A DNA stretch of 64,000 nucleotides from Prevotella sp. (GCA_016290175.1 JAEETD010000006.1:1-64000); one strand, 5' to 3'. Shown: positions 38,670-48,405, counted from the first letter of the stretch. A program made the numbers and translations. The notes: generated by a model from the letters alone, not told the origin.

Positions 38670-41609
38670 ATGGTAACAAAGAAAAAACAGTTTGAGAAGC
38701 CCTCGATGATAACAAGAGCTTACACAACAGCCTCCTCCAGCTGCAGGCAACTAAGTTTTGGAGGTGCATGGCGGCGCCTTAGTCTGACGCTGCTCGTCGC
38801 GCTCTGCTGCCACACCGCTGCAAGCGCAGAGACACTTACGGTTTATGATGGGACGAATGATTCCCAGTATCTCCCTGTATACGGGTATTATGCAGACATG
38901 TCAGATACCAAATCCGAGTTTGTCATCCCCAAAGGACAGTTGGGTGATATGGAAGAAGGCACTATCTCCAAACTGAAGTTTTATCTTAAGACAAGCTTAA
39001 CTGCCGCCTGGACTGCTAAGTTTCAGGTGTATCTCAAAGAAATTGATGCAACCACATTGACGGGTATTGTCGGCCCCGATGCCAGCACCGTGGTCTATAC
39101 CGGAACCTTGGATGCCACAGGAACGGAGATGACGGTGACATTTGACACACCATATACCTACAATGGTGGCAACCTGCTGATTGGTACAAATGTCAGTGAG
39201 AAAAGTAGTAATTGTAACAAAGCATATTTCTATGGTGTTGATCAAAACGAGAATACTGGATGTTATAGAGGAACTCTGTCAAAGTTCATCCCAAAGACCA
39301 CATTCACCTACACACCCTCCAGCAGCGTGGTGTCTAAGCCGAAAAATCTGGCTGCCTCGAACATCACGCACGAAAAGGCTACCATCACCTGGATAAGCGA
39401 TGAATCTGCCTGGGACATCGCCTGGAGCACCGATCCCGACTTTAATCCGGCATCAGCTACCACACGTGCCGACAACGTGAGCGAAAAGACCTACACCATC
39501 ACCGGTCTCAGCCAGTTGACCGACTATTATGTTGCCGTGCAGAATGCCGGTAGCGGTAAATGGAGCTCAACGTTGCATTTCAAGACCGCGGCTATAGCCA
39601 CTGCCGTCGGCAATAGCTGGAGCGAAAACTTTGAAAGTCCCGGCGGATGGGATCTCATCAATGGTGAACTTACCAACCAGTGGACTTGGGGCACCGCTGC
39701 CAACAACGGCGGTACGCACGCCCTCTACATCTCCAACGACGGCGGTACAACCAATGCCTATACTTTTATTACTAGTAATACGATAGTGTATGCCACAAGG
39801 TTACTTACCTTCACCGAAGGGACATTCGAGTTCTCCTACGACTGGCGGGCCTACGGTGAGAACAATAGTGACTATCTGAGAGTAGCCCTGAAACCAGCAA
39901 CAGAGTCGCTCACTGCTGGTACGACCGCTCCTACAGGTCTTAATGCTACGTCACTCCCCACGGGCTGGATAGCCTTGGACGGTGGGAGTCAACTGAGTGG
40001 GGTTACGGCATGGCAACACAAAGATGCAACCATCGATGTCGCCGCTGGCGACTACTATCTGGTCTTTGCCTGGCGCAACGACGGTGGTGCAGGAAATAAT
40101 CCACCGGCAGCCATTGATAATGTGAGCATCAGTAAATATACTGATAAGGTTACAGACTTGGCCGTGAGCAACATCACTACCACCGCCGCCACCATCAGTT
40201 GGAACGGCAACGGCGATAGTTATAACGTCAGATATACAAAACTGTTCCTCACTGAAGGCTTTGAAGGTGGTAGCATGCCCGCAGGATGGACAAAAGAGGG
40301 TACTGGTCTTTTTTCAATAGGAACAGGTGACAATGAAACTGACCGTGGCAGCCATAGTGGCAACAAAAATGCAAGGTTTCCGTCTTCTTCCTCTAATATA
40401 GGCAACCAGACATATCTTATCACCCCAAGCATGGATTTAAGTGGGGAGACAAGCCTGAAACTCTCTTTCTGGTATATCAACAGAGCTGCTGTTAGTCATA
40501 TCGATGGCATCGGCGTGTACTATCGTGTGGGCACTGAAGGTGAATGGAACGAACTGTGGAGCACCACAGAAGCACATGGATCTTGGACGAACCAAGAGGT
40601 TACGCTGACAGGCCTTGCTGCCAACTACCAGTTAGGCTTTAAGATGACAAACAACGATGGCTATGGAGTCGGATTGGACGATATCCAAATTACCCCCGCT
40701 GACTGGCAGACCGTCAACGACATCACAACCAAGAGTACTACCCTTACAGGACTTGACGCTAACACCACATACGGATGTCAGGTGCAAAACGTGAAGGGTG
40801 GTAATACTTCCCTCTGGTCGCCTATTGCTACGTTTACCACTGCGGCGGCTGCCGTCGTTCTGACCGACGGTGAAGACCTGTCGGCCCTGTCAGCATACGC
40901 CGGGCAGAAGGTTGTCGTGACCTATTTGCGCTCATTCACCAGCGGCAAGGCTTCTACGGTGTGTGTGCCGTTCGCCTTCGACGTAACATCGGCTGGTGGC
41001 ACGTTCTACACGTTTACGGGCATCACGAAGAGCGGTAGCACATATATTGCCAATATGACGGCAAGTGTGAGCAAGACGCTGACACCTAATACGCCTTACG
41101 TCTTCATGCCGAGTGCAACGGGCGACATGGATTTCAGCGGTACATATACGCTCCCTGCCTCGCTGACGGCCAGCTCGGCCACAAGCGGCGACTGGAAATT
41201 CTACGGCACCTATACGCGGCTGACTTACGGCACGGCTCCGATGACGGGCTATGTGTATGGCTTTGCCTCGGTGGATGCAACGGTGGAGGGTCACGAAGTG
41301 ACAGCGGGCGAGTTCGTACGTGCCACGACGGGTGCTGGTGTTCCCCCGATGCGCTGCTACCTGATCTACAAGGACGGCGAGGCTTATACCAATGCCCGCG
41401 CCCTGACGCGCGGCGAGGAGATGCCGCAGAGCATCATTGTGCGCCTGCTGGATGCGAACGGGCAGACGACGAGCATCGGCTCGCTGGACATGAAGACGGG
41501 CGAGATGGAGTTCGATGGATGGTACTCGCTCGACGGTAGCCGCCTCGAAGGCAAGCCCACAAAGAAGGGACTGTATATCAATAATGGAAAGAAGGTTATC
41601 ATTAAATAA
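38670..41609 (+). CDS. Large secreted fibronectin-III / choice-of-anchor (MAM-like) surface protein
   Basis: Repeated VTDLAVSNITTTAATISWNG-type Fn3 motifs, signal peptide-like LTLLVALCCHTAASA. Confidence 0.75.
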   Translation: MVTKKKQFEKPSMITRAYTTASSSCRQLSFGGAWRRLSLTLLVALCCHTAASAETLTVYDGTNDSQYLPVYGYYADMSDTKSEFVIPKGQLGDMEEGTISKLKFYLKTSLTAAWTAKFQVYLKEIDATTLTGIVGPDASTVVYTGTLDATGTEMTVTFDTPYTYNGGNLLIGTNVSEKSSNCNKAYFYGVDQNENTGCYRGTLSKFIPKTTFTYTPSSSVVSKPKNLAASNITHEKATITWISDESAWDIAWSTDPDFNPASATTRADNVSEKTYTITGLSQLTDYYVAVQNAGSGKWSSTLHFKTAAIATAVGNSWSENFESPGGWDLINGELTNQWTWGTAANNGGTHALYISNDGGTTNAYTFITSNTIVYATRLLTFTEGTFEFSYDWRAYGENNSDYLRVALKPATESLTAGTTAPTGLNATSLPTGWIALDGGSQLSGVTAWQHKDATIDVAAGDYYLVFAWRNDGGAGNNPPAAIDNVSISKYTDKVTDLAVSNITTTAATISWNGNGDSYNVRYTKLFLTEGFEGGSMPAGWTKEGTGLFSIGTGDNETDRGSHSGNKNARFPSSSSNIGNQTYLITPSMDLSGETSLKLSFWYINRAAVSHIDGIGVYYRVGTEGEWNELWSTTEAHGSWTNQEVTLTGLAANYQLGFKMTNNDGYGVGLDDIQITPADWQTVNDITTKSTTLTGLDANTTYGCQVQNVKGGNTSLWSPIATFTTAAAAVVLTDGEDLSALSAYAGQKVVVTYLRSFTSGKASTVCVPFAFDVTSAGGTFYTFTGITKSGSTYIANMTASVSKTLTPNTPYVFMPSATGDMDFSGTYTLPASLTASSATSGDWKFYGTYTRLTYGTAPMTGYVYGFASVDATVEGHEVTAGEFVRATTGAGVPPMRCYLIYKDGEAYTNARALTRGEEMPQSIIVRLLDANGQTTSIGSLDMKTGEMEFDGWYSLDGSRLEGKPTKKGLYINNGKKVIIK

Positions 41610-41627
41610 GGAAAGGAGGACACAATT

Positions 41628-41771
41628 ATGAAGAAACAATATGAGAAGCCTTCGATGAAGGTATACGAACTGAAAGGACGCTCACAGATTCTGGCTGGAA
41701 GCCCCGACCCATACGACCGCGACTTCGGCTACATGCCTGGCGTCAACGATGATATGAACAAGACGGCGTAA
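41628..41771 (+). CDS. Short LAGS-motif peptide A
   Basis: MKKQYEKPSMKVYELKGRSQILAGSPDPYDRDFGYMPGVNDDMNKTA with AAGGAGGA RBS; not in ORF track. Confidence 0.75.
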   Translation: MKKQYEKPSMKVYELKGRSQILAGSPDPYDRDFGYMPGVNDDMNKTA

Positions 41772-41858
41772 AAAAGTGTGCAGAAGAAAAGAATAAACAA
41801 AAGGTTTCTTTTTGTGCACTAGGCTAGGTCTTTGATCTTTATTAAAGAAGAGAATAGG

Positions 41859-41885
41859 AAACGGAAGTCAGTCGGCTTCCGTTTT
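41859..41885. repeat. AAACGGAAGTCA...GGCTTCCGTTT hairpin unit
   Basis: Related copies at 42218-42245, 46138-46166, 48222-48247. Confidence 0.75.
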
Positions 41886-41910
41886 TTTCGTCGTACGCTC
41901 GGCAAACCCA

Positions 41911-41933
41911 GACAAGGGGCAGGTCCCTGTCAG
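41911..41933. repeat. REP-like unit GACAAGGGGCAGGTCCCTGTCAG
   Basis: GACA/TGTC arms, core similar to other units. Confidence 0.6.
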
Positions 41934-42005
41934 GAGGATATAATCGGACTGGCGTTTGGCTACTCGTTTTACTTTGGCAAGGAGGGTAAATGCCGGTTAC
42001 GCCTG

Positions 42006-42034
42006 TACACAGTAGGGTCGGTTCCTACTGTGTA
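42006..42034. repeat. REP-like palindrome TACACAGTAGGGTCGGTTCCTACTGTGTA
   Basis: 11-bp perfect arms. Confidence 0.9.
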
Positions 42035-42253
42035 TAGATAAATATACCGCTGCAAAGATACGCGCTCGGCTCTGCCGCTTGCTACCGCAGGGACGCAAGA
42101 ACTAAATGGGTCGGGGGACGGTCCTCTGATCTGTTTTAAAGATAAAACCAGGAAACGGAAGTCCGCAGGAGATCGCGGGGACAGGTGATTGATCTTTTCC
42201 CCTAAGATGAGAATAGGAAACGGAAGTCAGCCGCAGCTTCCGTTTCTTCGTTG

Positions 42254-42330
42254 TAGTCATGGGGACAGATTCTGTCTTAATCTCCAAATGGATCATGGGG
42301 TCGGTTCTATTGATCACTTATCAAGGCAAA
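42254..42330. repeat. REP composite matching 38266-38414
   Basis: tagtcatggggacagattctgtctt...gatcatggggtcggttct..tgatca..tatcaaggcaaa. Confidence 0.75.
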
Positions 42331-42359
42331 TAATATGAGAATTAAGACAGTAATGAATC

Positions 42360-42404
42360 ATGACACACCGTGCCTGACACACCGTGCCTGGCACCGTGTG
42401 ACAT
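42360..42404. repeat. REP-like unit TGACACACCGTGCC...GGCACCGTGTGACA
   Basis: Tandem plus inverted copies of TGACACACCGTGCC. Confidence 0.75.
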
Positions 42405-42656
42405 TATCAGATTCCTTCAAAATCGCCTCTTTTCCGTATTCGTGCCACCAGAATGTGGTGCCATAGAGGGCGTAGTTTGGACAACTTTGGGGCCTATTTC
42501 CTCAATATGTCCAAAGATGGGGTGTTTGTCCACACAAGTATGAGAAGAATCTGCGTTTTTTCTTGGAATCGGAAGAAAATCGCCGTAACTTTGCATCGTC
42601 GAAAAGAAACAGACGACAAAGATAACAATAGTATAAACATTAAAATATTTAAGATT

Positions 42657-42941
42657 ATGACAACAAAGAATTTCAATGCAAAGAAGATGCTCATGAGCGC
42701 AGTTGCAGCAGTAGTTTTCTCATTCGTGTTCACCACCAGTGCTAACGCAGGTACCACACCTCAAGAGAATACGCAAAGGACCAATCTTGAAGTCCGAGTC
42801 AAAGCGAGTCCTAATGGGGATAGCCAAAAGAAGCAAGAACAGAATAAAGATCAGAAGCAAGAAAAGAAGCAGGAACAGAAGCAAGAAAATACAGATGTTG
42901 TATCCAAACTCATCCAGAAGTTTGGCATTCGTGTAAAATAA
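42657..42941 (+). CDS. Small secreted Lys/Gln-rich protein
   Basis: Signal peptide AVVFSFVFTTSANA then KKQEQNKDQKQEKKQEQKQE. Confidence 0.6.
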   Translation: MTTKNFNAKKMLMSAVAAVVFSFVFTTSANAGTTPQENTQRTNLEVRVKASPNGDSQKKQEQNKDQKQEKKQEQKQENTDVVSKLIQKFGIRVK

Positions 42942-43055
42942 CCTGCTACTGATCATAAGACAATAAACAAAGCGTCCTGGATTCGTTTCCAGGACGCATT
43001 TTCTTTTCAAAGAGCACAAAGTTATTACGGTGCAACGAAGTTTTTCCCATAATTA

Positions 43056-43087
43056 TTTGGAAGTTTCAACTAAAGTTCGTATCTTTG
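43056..43087 (+). promoter_or_regulatory. Bacteroidetes-type promoter (TTTG-N20-TATCTTTG)
   Basis: Consensus -33/-7 match; near-identical copy at 51661-51692. Confidence 0.65.
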
Positions 43088-43093
43088 CAAACG

Positions 43094-43245
43094 GTTAAAT
43101 GAATCAGGATACAGATTATAGTTTTTTTAAAATTTGATCATAAATTGTTTTAGGTTTAATAATGTCGAGAAGACATTGTATAGGTTTCTATTTCTTAGTA
43201 TTAGACTAAGTTAACTATCAGCTCGCAGCGGCGGGCCTTTTTTGT
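43094..43245 (+). ncRNA. Candidate structured ncRNA, about 150 nt
   Basis: Promoter upstream; hairpins AATGTC-gagaa-GACATT, CTTAGT-attag-ACTAAG, GCTCGC-agcg-GCGGGC-U-run; no substantial ORF. Confidence 0.5.
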
Positions 43246-43284
43246 ATATATACCGTGCCCAAACATCAAAAAATGTCCCCAAAA

Positions 43285-43502
43285 TGTCCCGAAAACGTTT
43301 CAAATGTTTCTTTTGTATCACGTTTCTTTTGTATCACGGCGGGGATGAAATTTCCTATTAATATATGACATTACTTATTTTTATTTTTTAATATATTTAT
43401 AAAAATAAAATAATATAATATATATATAAAAATAAAGACAAATTTCCCGCACGAGGCAAAGATACAAAAGAAACGTGAAACATTTGAAACATTTGAAACG
43501 CT
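43285..43502. repeat. AT-rich core flanked by inverted CGTTTCAAATGTTTC / GAAACATTTGAAACG arrays
   Basis: Complementary blocks either side of an AT-only tract; third block at 45950-45993. Confidence 0.75.
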
Positions 43503-43809
43503 TGTACTACTTTATGTCGAGAAGCCCCTCAAAATTGTCTGGGATGGATATCTTAAAAAATGTTGAACGACTAGAAAAACCTGGAGTTCCGAACTGAAAA
43601 CACGTTGACGCGCCCTTACAAATATGTTCGCATCGAACTAGGAATGGAAAAAATACACATTGCGGAAAAAGTTTTGGAATATTATTCCGTAAAGAATGTT
43701 AACGTTTTCGGAACTTTTTCAGGATTCACTTGTTTTCGTTTTTATATGTGCTTACCTTTGCAGTGCTTTCTTTTCATTCAAGTATTAACAATTTAAATTT
43801 TTAAAGATT

Positions 43810-44190
43810 ATGGGTAATATCAAAGTTAGAGGCAAAATGCAGCGTGTGGCGGTCATCAACCAGAACCGCGTCCTCGCTCGTGCCGTACGTTACTCTACAG
43901 TGAAGCAGAATGAACTGGTGAGCTACGCCTCACAGTCATCCCACATCCCTGAGAGTCAGCTTCGCGCCTGCACACTGGCAATCCGCGAGGCTATCGCCTA
44001 TTTTGTGCTGAACGGTCACCATGTTGACCTCGGCAAGTTCGGTTATCTTGGCATCCGCTCTAAGCAGAAGGCTGCAAACGATGCAGAGCAGGTCAGGAGT
44101 GATCTCGTAAAGCGCGTTACCATTGGTTACACCCCCTCGGTGGAAATCAAGAACGCCATCGCTTCAATCAGAATAGATACAGAAATTTAA
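43810..44190 (+). CDS. HU-fold DNA-binding-like protein
   Basis: HHVDLGKFGYLGIRSKQKA; HU-like size and fold signature. Confidence 0.65.
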   Translation: MGNIKVRGKMQRVAVINQNRVLARAVRYSTVKQNELVSYASQSSHIPESQLRACTLAIREAIAYFVLNGHHVDLGKFGYLGIRSKQKAANDAEQVRSDLVKRVTIGYTPSVEIKNAIASIRIDTEI

Positions 44191-44202
44191 GGATTTACAG
44201 TT

Positions 44203-45879
44203 ATGAAAAAGGGTCAAATCAACATCAAGTACACTCCCCGTAATATTGCTTTCCTTAATAAGGAGGCTCTTGTGGGACTGGCCGACCGCTACTCTACCAT
44301 AGAGTACAGCGCCATCATCGCCTATGCTGCCAAGGCAGCTGCTGTGCCCGATTCAAGCATCGAGATGGCCATGGAGGCTATCTTCGACGCCATGAACTAC
44401 TTCGTGCTCAACGGCCACAGCGTCCAGATTCCGAACCTCGGAACGTTCTCCATCGGTGTCCGCGCCAAGAGCGCGCTGACAGAGCAGGCTTTCCAGAACG
44501 ACTTCTCTCAGAACCTCAGGAACGTGAAGATCAACTTCCTGCCCGATCCCGAGCTGAAGCAGATGCTTGCCTCCACCTCGATCATCACCAGTTCTGAAGT
44601 GCCTGAGGGCTACTCCAGCTCGGGCGTGATCAGCGTGACCAAGGGCTGTTTCCTCCGCAGCGGGCTTGAGGTGCCCATCAACGAGGGCCTCTGCTACGCC
44701 CTTGAGGAGATTACGGGCTTCGAGGTGAAGGGCTCGCGCCTCGTGGAGAAGTTCATCGGAGAGAACCCCGTTGTCATCACCTTCATCGACGATGCGGGTG
44801 AGGAGGTGGTCTACACACCGACTTCCAGCCGTGCCATCGTACAGTCGTACGACCGCATCAGCATCGACATGCGCTGGATCAGGAACCAGAACGCCTCGTT
44901 CAAGTATATCAAGAAGGTGGAGGTGAAGAACCTCAAGGCAGACGATGCCGTGATCTACTCCAAGACGCTCGGAACACCCGTAGCAGGCGTGCCTGCCATC
45001 GGTGCCCTGGTGGTAGACGAGGTAGCCGCCGCGCCTGGTGCCACACTGGCATTCACCGCCGGTAAGCTGGTGAAGGTACAGATATTCGGTGTCAACCTGG
45101 CTGTGGTGGAGAACTTCTACGCCGGGGGTACCCAGATGGAAGTGAAATCCGCCAGCGTGGGCTATGCGGAGTGCACGTTCACCCCTGCCGCATCGGGCAA
45201 CTACCCCATCCTGGGTAAGTATAACGAGGAGGCTGATGCCACCAACACCTACAACATCAGCTTCGGTCAGGCTGGCGGCTCCAGCATCAGCAGCGTGACG
45301 GCCAACGGCGATCCGCTCGTCAATGGCGGTTCTACCAACATCACCGCTGGCAGCAACTACAACCTGAGCATCCTCGGTTCGGGTCTCGGCGAGCTGACGG
45401 CTGCCAACTTCACCCTGCCTGGCGGTGCCACGCTGAGCATCAACTCTCAGTCGGACACCATGATCGGGGCTACCATCAGCAACACACAGGCCGGTACGTT
45501 CAAGGTGACGGTCGACGGTGTGGATATCTTCACCGCTACGCTGGTGGCTGTGGTGCCTGCCGTCTCGGTAACGGGCTACAAGCTCACCCAGAACGGTGCC
45601 ACCCAGTCGATGAGCACGGCCGTATCGGCAAACGATGGCGGTGCGTTCAGCATCTACCTCGTTGGTAACGGCCTCGATGATCTCACCGACGACAGCTTCA
45701 GCGGCACCAACATATCGATCTCAGAGTATGACGCGGCCACCCACAACCTTGTGGGAAGCCTGAGCGGCGGCTCTTCTTCTCAGCTGGTCATCACGGCCAA
45801 TGCTACGACGATCGGAACGATCACCATCAGCCCCTATTCCAGCGGCGGCGACGGTGGCGACGGTCTGACAAACGACTAA
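44203..45879 (+). CDS. HU-fold N-terminus + Ig-like domains, ending GGDGGDGLTND
   Basis: NGHSVQIPNLGTFSIGVRAKSA; IPT/Ig-like repeats; tail shared with 33718-34617. Confidence 0.7.
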   Translation: MKKGQINIKYTPRNIAFLNKEALVGLADRYSTIEYSAIIAYAAKAAAVPDSSIEMAMEAIFDAMNYFVLNGHSVQIPNLGTFSIGVRAKSALTEQAFQNDFSQNLRNVKINFLPDPELKQMLASTSIITSSEVPEGYSSSGVISVTKGCFLRSGLEVPINEGLCYALEEITGFEVKGSRLVEKFIGENPVVITFIDDAGEEVVYTPTSSRAIVQSYDRISIDMRWIRNQNASFKYIKKVEVKNLKADDAVIYSKTLGTPVAGVPAIGALVVDEVAAAPGATLAFTAGKLVKVQIFGVNLAVVENFYAGGTQMEVKSASVGYAECTFTPAASGNYPILGKYNEEADATNTYNISFGQAGGSSISSVTANGDPLVNGGSTNITAGSNYNLSILGSGLGELTAANFTLPGGATLSINSQSDTMIGATISNTQAGTFKVTVDGVDIFTATLVAVVPAVSVTGYKLTQNGATQSMSTAVSANDGGAFSIYLVGNGLDDLTDDSFSGTNISISEYDAATHNLVGSLSGGSSSQLVITANATTIGTITISPYSSGGDGGDGLTND

Positions 45880-45917
45880 CTTCTTTCTTTTTTACGGTTT
45901 TGATTTGAATTGCGTTT

Positions 45918-45942
45918 CCCCTGCTCCGGCAGGGGATTTTTA
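45918..45942 (+). terminator. Terminator CCCCTGCTCCGGCAGGGG-ATTTTT
   Basis: GC stem and T-run after stop codon. Confidence 0.7.
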
Positions 45943-46080
45943 TGCCCAAAAACGTTTCAAATGTTTCAAATGTTTCACGTTTCTTTTGTATCACGAGCAC
46001 TTTTTCCTGTGATGTCTCTCGTAAAGTATGACATCACAGGAAGAACCGTGTCACGATGGGGTCAGGATAGTTTGTGACTG

Positions 46081-46252
46081 TATCAAAGTGTCCAGACCCC
46101 GGTGTGACATGAGGCGATTATTTCAAAAACCAGTCGAAAAAACGGAAGCCGAATGACTTCCGTTTTTCCATTTTCTTCTTTGAGCGCGGGGTATGTCACA
46201 AAGTGTCCAGACCCCGGTGTGACACAAAGTGTCCAGACCCCGGTGTGACACG
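46081..46252. repeat. Three copies of AAAGTGTCCAGACCCCGGTGTGACA unit
   Basis: Copies near 46086, 46199 and 46227; related unit at 48306-48340. Confidence 0.8.
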
Positions 46253-46296
46253 GCGGTGTTTTTGGGATTATTAACATTCCGACAGGCGGCTGGCTG

Positions 46297-47886
46297 TTAC
46301 CGCGCCATGAGACGCACCATCCACGTTTCATCACTAGCTCTATTATCCGTTGTATGGGCACGGGGGTCTGTAACAGTGACATCACCGTCAGCAATGATGT
46401 ATATGGTCGCTTGATCGCCGAGGTCCTTATTGGTCCAGTAAGGTCCTTCTATCCACAAGAAACCGGTATCAAATTGGGCAATTGTCCTGCCATAGCCATT
46501 CACACACGCTTTGCTCCATTTTTTACTTTTCCAGCTTAGGGCACTGAACTGTTCCGGGCTTGGCAGAACTCCCAATTCATAAGTTTTACCCTTTGCTTCT
46601 AAATATGTGTAACGTGGTGTGAAATAACCTAACTTTTCCGGGACAGACACACCGAAATCACAGGTATACCAGGTGCCAACATCATCTTTAATCGTTATTC
46701 CGTCATCTGCGAAGTTTCGAAGCTTGACCGTCTCGTATTCTCCCATTTTCTGCCATTTGCCGATGGGGAGCTTTTCGTCGTCTTTGTAAGTGTTAATATT
46801 GTTGGTGGCTGGCAGTCTGATGGCGTCGTGGCTGGCAAGCGTCTTGCCCACCACATAATAGTCGTAACGCTCGTCACGTATGACGGTGGGACCACTACCG
46901 GAGGGGTGGTCGTATTCATCGCCGGAGTTGTTGTTGCCCCCGTTGGTGTAGCTGGTCTTGGTCATGGCGAAACAATAATTGCCGGGACAACGGTAACTGT
47001 CGCTCAGTTTCCCGTAGAAGAGATTGCCCTTCACGTTGCCGTCATTATAGACATATCTCGGCAAAGTAAAATCATTCGCCAATAGCCTCTCATTCTCGGT
47101 GGTCTCGATCTCGGTGATGGTGCCCTCGCTGCTAATGGAAACCACGCGAACGGGGTTGACCGCGTCCAAAACCAACTGGCATTTAATATATTGATCGTCC
47201 TCGCCATCCGGCAAGAAGATCTGCACAAAGCCGTCGGCAATCATCATGTTGAAAGCGCCGGACACGGTATTGTCAACCACTTCGTAAGGGAGCGTGCCCG
47301 TCATGTAGTAGGCGCGGGGTGTCTCGCTGAACGCGAAAGTATGATATCTGCCTTCTTCGTCAGGCTCCCCGCCGGCCGATACGGTGACATCATTTCCGTA
47401 GGGCAGGTACACCGCCGTCATCGTGCCCGTGGGGTAACGAGACAACTCAGATGATAGCGCTCCGGGCGATGCTGTAGGACCCTCATACTCCACGGAAGTC
47501 CATGTCGTACCGTCGTAGGTCATCTTCAGGTGTACCGGGACTCTGACTCCGTAGTAATCAGAATTTTCGTCTTTTCTGGTTTCGTGGAAGAACACGAAGA
47601 TGGCATCGCCGGCCTCCCAGTCCTGCTTCACGGCGCGGGTCGTGGCGGGAAGGGCTTCTCCGGCAGGCACGTCGTCGTCCCACGACTGCCACCGCCATCC
47701 GCCGCTCTCGCCGCCGCGCGTCGTGGCCACGTCGTTGGGGTGCGTGGCGGTCAGGTTGAAGGTGATGGGCTGCGCCGGCTCCGTCTGCGTGGGCTCCGTC
47801 GGAGTCAGGGGTATGTCGTTGTCGTCGCTGTTGCAGGCAGCCAGCGCAAGGATGGCGCACAGCAGTAATATTGCTCTTGTCTTCAT
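46297..47886 (-). CDS. Fimbrillin-family-like lipoprotein
   Basis: Lipobox ALAACNSDDND, TTRAVKQDWEAGDAIFVFF; GGAGG RBS. Confidence 0.65.
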   Translation of the reverse strand: MKTRAILLLCAILALAACNSDDNDIPLTPTEPTQTEPAQPITFNLTATHPNDVATTRGGESGGWRWQSWDDDVPAGEALPATTRAVKQDWEAGDAIFVFFHETRKDENSDYYGVRVPVHLKMTYDGTTWTSVEYEGPTASPGALSSELSRYPTGTMTAVYLPYGNDVTVSAGGEPDEEGRYHTFAFSETPRAYYMTGTLPYEVVDNTVSGAFNMMIADGFVQIFLPDGEDDQYIKCQLVLDAVNPVRVVSISSEGTITEIETTENERLLANDFTLPRYVYNDGNVKGNLFYGKLSDSYRCPGNYCFAMTKTSYTNGGNNNSGDEYDHPSGSGPTVIRDERYDYYVVGKTLASHDAIRLPATNNINTYKDDEKLPIGKWQKMGEYETVKLRNFADDGITIKDDVGTWYTCDFGVSVPEKLGYFTPRYTYLEAKGKTYELGVLPSPEQFSALSWKSKKWSKACVNGYGRTIAQFDTGFLWIEGPYWTNKDLGDQATIYIIADGDVTVTDPRAHTTDNRASDETWMVRLMAR

Positions 47887-47905
47887 CTTTTTGTCCTCCT
47901 TTCTT

Positions 47906-48067
47906 TTACCATTCTTTTTCCTCGTTAAAGGGGTTATAGGTCGGGGCCACAGTGGTTTGTCCGCTGCCTGCCAGCAGCTGCGGATGCTCACCCAGCTGAT
48001 ACACCCGCATCGCGGGCCTCGCGTAAGCTCGCTTCGTTAGAGCGCTTTTTGTTGGTTTTGTATTCAT
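47906..48067 (-). CDS. Short LAGS-motif peptide B
   Basis: MNTKPTKSALTKRAYARPAMRVYQLGEHPQLLAGSGQTTVAPTYNPFNEEKEW; immediately upstream of lipoprotein gene. Confidence 0.7.
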   Translation of the reverse strand: MNTKPTKSALTKRAYARPAMRVYQLGEHPQLLAGSGQTTVAPTYNPFNEEKEW

Positions 48068-48156
48068 AACGGTTGGATGATTGAAAAAGCTGATCTCGTG
48101 GTTGGGAATGTTGATTGTAATTGCTGTCATAATCCTAACACTTTCGTTTTACGCCG

Positions 48157-48188
48157 CAAAGATAGGGAAAAAATCAATAACTTCCAAA
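48157..48188 (-). promoter_or_regulatory. Bacteroidetes-type promoter for peptide B/lipoprotein operon
   Basis: Minus strand TTTGGAAGTT...TATCTTTG, 20-nt spacer. Confidence 0.6.
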
Positions 48189-48405
48189 TGATGAGGCGAT
48201 TATTTCAAAAACCAGACGAAAAAACGGAAGCCGAATGACTTCCGTTTTCCATTTTCTTCTTTATAAAAGTTCAAAGACCTGTCACCATTTATCAATCTAC
48301 CGGGGTATGTCACATTGTATCCTGACCCCAGTGTGACACTTCTTTAAAAAGTACACAAAAGGAACCGCATTCTATGCTAAATTCCTAACATTGATTGATA
48401 TTTAA

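Noticed and set aside
42657-42941. Lys/Gln-rich small protein as a LAGS peptide family member
   Set aside because: Has a normal signal peptide and lacks the KPxM...LAGS motif.
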